Positions 60,122 to 64,000 of a stretch of DNA of 64,000 bases are shown here, in pieces (position 1 is the stretch's first letter; every line of letters begins with the position of its first letter). This DNA is from Glandiceps talaboti (Eukaryota; Hemichordata; Enteropneusta; Spengelidae): NCBI RefSeq assembly GCF_964340395.1, contig NC_135559.1, positions 7,130,759 through 7,194,758 of the forward strand, in the 5' to 3' direction. The translations under genes and the position numbers were made by a program. The notes beneath the pieces are model-generated. The model was given only the letters and a program-made list of their open reading frames with translations, ran no database searches and had not been told where the DNA came from.

Positions 60122-62011
60122 CTGTGTCTGTGTCTGTGTAAATCGGAAACGCAATTAGGATTTTAAACCTGTATTGCAGAGTAATATCTTCTCAATGTAT
60201 TTTCTTCACCTTGAATTGACAAATTGTAAAACCCATATCAGAGTCGCAAAAAAAACAGACACTTATACTTTCTCTCTTTCACATTATAAATGCCCTAGCT
60301 TTGCTCCGACCGGTCCTATTCAGACCCATTTCACCCAATAAGTGAAAATGTTTTCCTCAACCACATATGTTCCCCATTTTGCCCCAAACCACCAAAGATC
60401 GGTCGATTTCTCTTTTAATTTTAACTACATGAAGATACAGTCATGGAAGATTCGCGAGTACTCTATAGCACAGTGTACACTTGACAGGCAAAACTGACAC
60501 AAATGAATGGTAGACTATTAATCAAGGAATGTCCGTTTTTACATACTTGACTGAAATGACACCCCGAAAAGGCAAGAAAGATGTTCATTTGGGAAGCAGA
60601 TGGGTTGAGGGTGGGGGTAAATACTTAGCCTTTACAGATGATGTGCTTAACTTATAACACTATAGCTACCCAAATCAATCCATTATCAAACTGCTGAGTC
60701 TTAACTTACCATTTGCATAGATATCACCATCGAGGCAATCGGATTCATCAAACCTGTCATCACAGTCTGGTATGGTGTCACAAATTCTGTATGGATGTAC
60801 GCATTCACCGGAAGTACACCTGATATAGTTAGCCGGACATGACGTTTCATTGACACTGGGAATGATGACTGTTGAAATTATAGCATAACGTACAAGTCAT
60901 CAAACCAGGCAGGTAATACAGGAATAGAAGATAGGGAAATCTTGAAAAAATTTCAACCATCGCTTGTGTATACATATGTATATATTCAAAGTCCCATGAT
61001 AATGTTCGAGGCAGGGGTAGGGTGATGAAAACACACATTGAGGACTTTAATAGGTTTGTAATCTTGACAATATGTCATTTTAGTTCTGGATGTACACATC
61101 AGAAGAGTGAATTTACAAAGTTTGAGTGTTATGAGAGTTGTGACATAAATGGCAACATGATCCAGTTTGTTGAGCAGGATGTATTTCGACATAGTATTGT
61201 ACGCATGCGTACATGTTGATACTGTACTTTTGACTTGAGACTTGTATAGAACGACATAGTCAGAAATAGACAGGTCACATGCATTAACATTTTCAAGTAA
61301 ACGTTCAATTATAATCGTAATAATTACATCCTTTGTGATGTACTAAAACTTACCATCCTCACGTAGACGTTGATAATAATCGACTCCGTTTGTTGGTATC
61401 AAAGTTATACCACCATCAACGACATTCTTCTCAAACAATGTACATGTAAAAGTTGACAATTGATATTGAAAAGCTCGACAGAGATATCTTTTCAATTCCC
61501 TGCAGATGTCCAGACATTTGTATCGAGGGATATTTGTAATGACGTCACTTGATGTGATAGACATTTGCATATTTCGCTGCTTATCAAAAAGTGAAAACCA
61601 TCTTCGTGTTAAAGTGTCTGCTGTAGTGTCCTTTGCGAATTCTGGATAAAAACAAAGACATTGTTATTGTAATATGATGTTGTAAACACTGCATGATCCG
61701 AAGTCAATGAATATCCTCCATTGACGAACCGTTATCATGAAATTTGCATATTGTAATATATTCATAAGTATAGATACCATAATTAACTACTACTAACTTT
61801 GCTTGAATTATGCACCATATGTCGTGTTAACGATATATGCTAGTTATTTGATTAAAAGACAATGTCTTGCTTAAATTATTTGAATAGAATAAAAATGGTT
61901 TTCTGCAACACCTTTGTTTGCATATCTTTTGTTTGTTTGTTTGTTTGTTTGTATGTATGTATGTATGTATGTATGTATGTATGTATGTATGTATGTATGT
62001 ATGTATGTATG

Positions 62012-62042
<31 letters not shown>

Positions 62043-63759
62043 GTTTGTTTGTTTGTTTGTTTGTTTGTATGTATGTATGTATGTATGTATGTATGTATGT
62101 ATGTATGTATGTATGTATGTATGTATGTATGTATGTATGTTTGTTTGTTTATTTATATAATTATTATTACACCGAATGTTGATATGCAAAGAGGCCCGTG
62201 ATGTATTTCATCATTCTTTCTATAGATAACATTGTATGATCGCACCGTCGTAAACCACGGCTTCTTTTATGCAAGACGTCACCGTCCACTGAGTGTCGCG
62301 GAAGAAATAACAGCTCCGGTTTGCGAGAATGTATGATCGTCAATGTTTTCAAACAGACGCCAAATCAGTATACATATACACAGGTTTAGTTAATTAATTG
62401 AAATCATTTTATGTGTTTTTAGCTCATATAAAACAGTGGAAAGTAAACGCTAGAGTATGGTGTATCACTTTACCTTGCGCATAGACTTTAACTTCACAGA
62501 AATGAAGATACTCCACTCTGTCATCTTCGTTCCTGATAATGACGTATCTACCCATGATGGGAATAAAGCAGTCTCGTACGATCTCTGCTTGGTTAAAGTC
62601 GTTGTTTGCCGCTGTCACCTGTGCGCCACATTGACGATTTCGACTGATATCATCCACCGAGTAACCAACTCGCACAATCACCCCCTCCAGTCGCGATTCT
62701 GTAAAGGTTTAGTTAGAATTTCAAGTATTTGTGACGGAAAAATAAAGTAAGCATTTCCATGCCAACAAACCAGTCCACCCTCCACCTCGGGCTCCCCCTC
62801 CCAACCTCCCACCCCACCCCACCCCGCGCCAGCCAGTGTAGTACTAAACAAACAGGTTATAAATTTTTGAAAAATAAGAGTGAAATCCTTTCAGAATGCA
62901 AATATTCTTCTTATTTTTTTTTCAAATAAAGAACACTATATACGTACCACAACAATCATCCCGGTTGATGATAACCACTTTCGACACAAAGTGTACTTTC
63001 AAGAGATCCACACGCCACCAAGCACCATTCTCATATGCACTGTTGATGCAGCTTTGGTGCCGTAATTTACTATTTTCATTGCCGTCTACAGCTCTAGATG
63101 CAACATGGTTGAAGTATGTACTACTCATAGTTGCAGGTTTTCCAGTGGCAACATTTGGTAAGTTGTTCCAGATAACTTGAAAAGAAAAGTGATTTCAAAA
63201 TAACTGAACCGTTAAATACAGATAGTTGTATATTAACAAAACAATTAAGGTTAGGGATAAGGAAAACAACTGTATTAAACAAGACATAAGATGCACTTTG
63301 ATACAAATTACTAGAATCTGGATCGCCAAAAAACAGAAGATACAACCAGACGAAAATCGTTCTCCAATTTAAAAATACAGATGTTCCTTGTGGATACAAT
63401 GACAACTGATAATTTCAAAATTTAGCATCTCTAATGAAAATCTTTTCGTGCTTTTTACATGTGGAAAGTTGGTGCCGAAACAACTAGTATAGGACCGAAA
63501 CGGTCAGGTGCCAAAGAAACGTCCAGTTACCTCACTAAAGCGTCGTACTTACCAACTCCATTCACTTCAACTTCGCAAAGGACAAGGAACCCTGTTTTAT
63601 TAACCAATTGTACAGATACATAACGACCAGTCGTGTAGCAATCAAAAGTCATTGTTGCTTCGTCAATATCTGCAGTTGATACTTGGTTCTCACACATTGT
63701 ATTGCTTTTAATGGTTTCATTATTCCCAACCTGAACTTTAGCACCCTCTAACCAATCAC
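53555..63759 (-). CDS. Gene D: third DEG/ENaC-lectin chimera, exons 9-23 (5' part outside window)
   Basis: Read on the minus strand, exons are 63759-63553, 63175-62948, 62698-62474, 61641-61354, 60868-60710, 60121-59833, 59341-59235, 57840-57677, 57148-57038, 56693-56588, 55939-55867, 55078-55021, 54457-54387, 54092-54017 and 53704-53555. They give 769 aa in one frame, with the same exon order and phases as A and B. Present are the second half of lectin domain 2, lectin domain 3, PAN, LDLa and the channel core with TM2 (SDIGG, G-L-S), ending HPLV. Lectin residues have changed: the domain 3 His is Asn (SCINSAYE), and the last motif Arg of domain 2 is Trp (GDWL). In the Cys-rich region CEKAC reads CEKAY. 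Orientation is tail-to-tail with gene B. Exon 8 is not in 63760-64000. Confidence 0.92.
53873..53968. repeat. CTGT and CTAT microsatellite
   Basis: In gene D intron 22. The same compound type occurs in gene A intron 20. Confidence 0.95.
54648..54874. repeat. CA and AT compound microsatellite
   Basis: CA-rich cryptic repeat, then about 95 bp of (AT)n in gene D intron 20. Confidence 0.95.
55985..56155 (+). repeat. 24-bp minisatellite in gene D intron 18
   Basis: About seven copies of a 24-bp unit containing GGGCATTGGTCATTATTTCA. As the unit is a multiple of three it leaves open frames on both strands (NAHIEIMT on the minus), but these are intronic and not coding. Confidence 0.9.
56446..56565. 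repeat. GGTT, GCTT and GGAT microsatellite
   Basis: Three tetranucleotide runs in succession, ending just before gene D exon 18. Confidence 0.95.
57225..57400 (+). repeat. Dispersed repeat, copy 2
   Basis: The blocks TGGTCGTTCTACGCCAC, CCTAATTTTCATAAATTAT and GAGGTATAATTATATTATTCC match copy 1 near 1588-1758. It lies in gene D intron 16. Confidence 0.4.
57903..58045. repeat. GAATT/GAATC pentanucleotide-like tract
   Basis: Imperfect repeats of GAATC and GAATT in gene D intron 15. A similar TTGAG/TCGAA tract lies at about 31640-31730. Confidence 0.8.
60710..61641 (-). CDS. Gene D exons 12-13: PAN/Apple and LDLa modules
   Basis: Exon 12 (61641-61354) is the 96-codon PAN exon, with [18 protein letters not shown]. 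Exon 13 (60868-60710) is the LDLa module [13 protein letters not shown]...[10 protein letters not shown], with a slightly longer acidic tail (DGDIYAN) than in A and B. Both are phase 1-1. Confidence 0.9.
61931..62152. repeat. TTTG and ATGT compound microsatellite
   Basis: (TTTG)n - (ATGT)n - (TTTG)n - (ATGT)n in gene D intron 11. Confidence 0.95.
62474..63759 (-). CDS. Gene D exons 9-11: lectin domain 2 (second half) and lectin domain 3, altered fucose sites
   Basis: Exon 9 (63759-63553) starts [12 protein letters not shown], where A and B have GDRL, so the terminal Arg of the fucose motif is Trp. Exons 10 and 11 (63175-62948, 62698-62474) encode [36 protein letters not shown] and INRDDCCESRL. 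The R-x-D-x4-R half is kept but the His is Asn. The fold is otherwise complete ([22 protein letters not shown]). Confidence 0.88.
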
Positions 63760-64000
63760 CTTCAAACGGGAAATTGCGAGGAGAATGTAATTCTGTATTA
63801 AAACAAAACTCTTCTAGGGTATTTACCTCTGCTTGGTTATTAGGCTTAAATCCTAAAGGCAAACCTCACCACAGCCACTGCCATGGTGTTCGTCCCCTGG
63901 CAATTAATTGTAAGCTTTATTTTCGGTTTTAACAACATGCTTACACTGAACAAAAATTGATACTAAACTATGCAACATACACACTAAACTTCTTTAGCTG
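63760..64000. other. Gene D intron 8, incomplete
   Basis: The expected exon 8 (start of lectin domain 2, with SSHHGDG, AIDGD and SCTHT) is not visible here, so it lies beyond the window. Confidence 0.6.

Noticed and set aside
63760-64000. Possible exon 8 of gene D around the CCACTGCCATGG stretch
   Set aside because: The resemblance to SSHHGDG coding sequence is limited to a few bases and no frame encodes the AIDGD or SCTHT landmarks.

Overview
The window is animal (metazoan) nuclear DNA. It is AT-rich, has long GT-AG introns carrying many small exons, and is packed with simple repeats and broken transposons. The protein families (DEG/ENaC channel, F-type/fucolectin domains, LDL-receptor class A modules, PAN/Apple, a PKD1/REJ-like ectodomain) and a Penelope-like element point to a marine invertebrate, either deuterostome or lophotrochozoan. 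The sequence does not let me name the species. There is no bacterial, plasmid or phage content and no CRISPR array.

Layout. 1-4.9 kb (+): the last seven visible exons of a PKD1/REJ-like protein, whose frame stops right at the GPS cleavage motif. 5.3-10.1 kb: intergenic, with a broken LINE reverse transcriptase, a foldback palindrome and microsatellites. 10.2-27.1 kb (+): gene A, a complete 23-exon DEG/ENaC-type channel of 1231 aa. 27.1-32.4 kb: intergenic. 32.4-49.1 kb (+): gene B, a complete 23-exon paralogue of 1239 aa with nearly the same exon sizes and phases. 49.1-53.5 kb: microsatellites and a decayed copy of a channel first exon (remnant C). 53.5-63.8 kb (-): gene D, a third paralogue read tail-to-tail, exons 9 to 23 visible, with its 5' part beyond the window.

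The main discovery is the channel family. Each complete protein has the usual DEG/ENaC ends: an N-terminal His-Gly motif, TM1, the FPxxTVCN palm motif, the conserved ectodomain and a TM2 with a G-x-S filter. Between the palm motif and the rest of the ectodomain sits a cassette of about 700 residues: LDLa x3, F-type lectin x3, PAN/Apple, LDLa. All eleven cassette exons (3 to 13) are symmetric phase 1-1, as expected for exon shuffling. Lectin domains 2 and 3 of A and B keep the full L-fucose motif H-x26-R-x-D-x4-R. Domain 1 has lost it in both, and gene D has lost key residues in both lectin domains that can be seen. I infer a family of glycan-sensing or matrix-tethered cation channels diverging after tandem duplication.

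Mobile DNA includes a Penelope-like GIY-YIG endonuclease remnant with inverted flanking arms and a candidate hammerhead ribozyme, a four-copy MITE family with TTA-type target duplications, a LINE fragment, and dispersed repeats. Exon boundaries were set by hand from splice signals, unbroken frame and three-way paralogue comparison.
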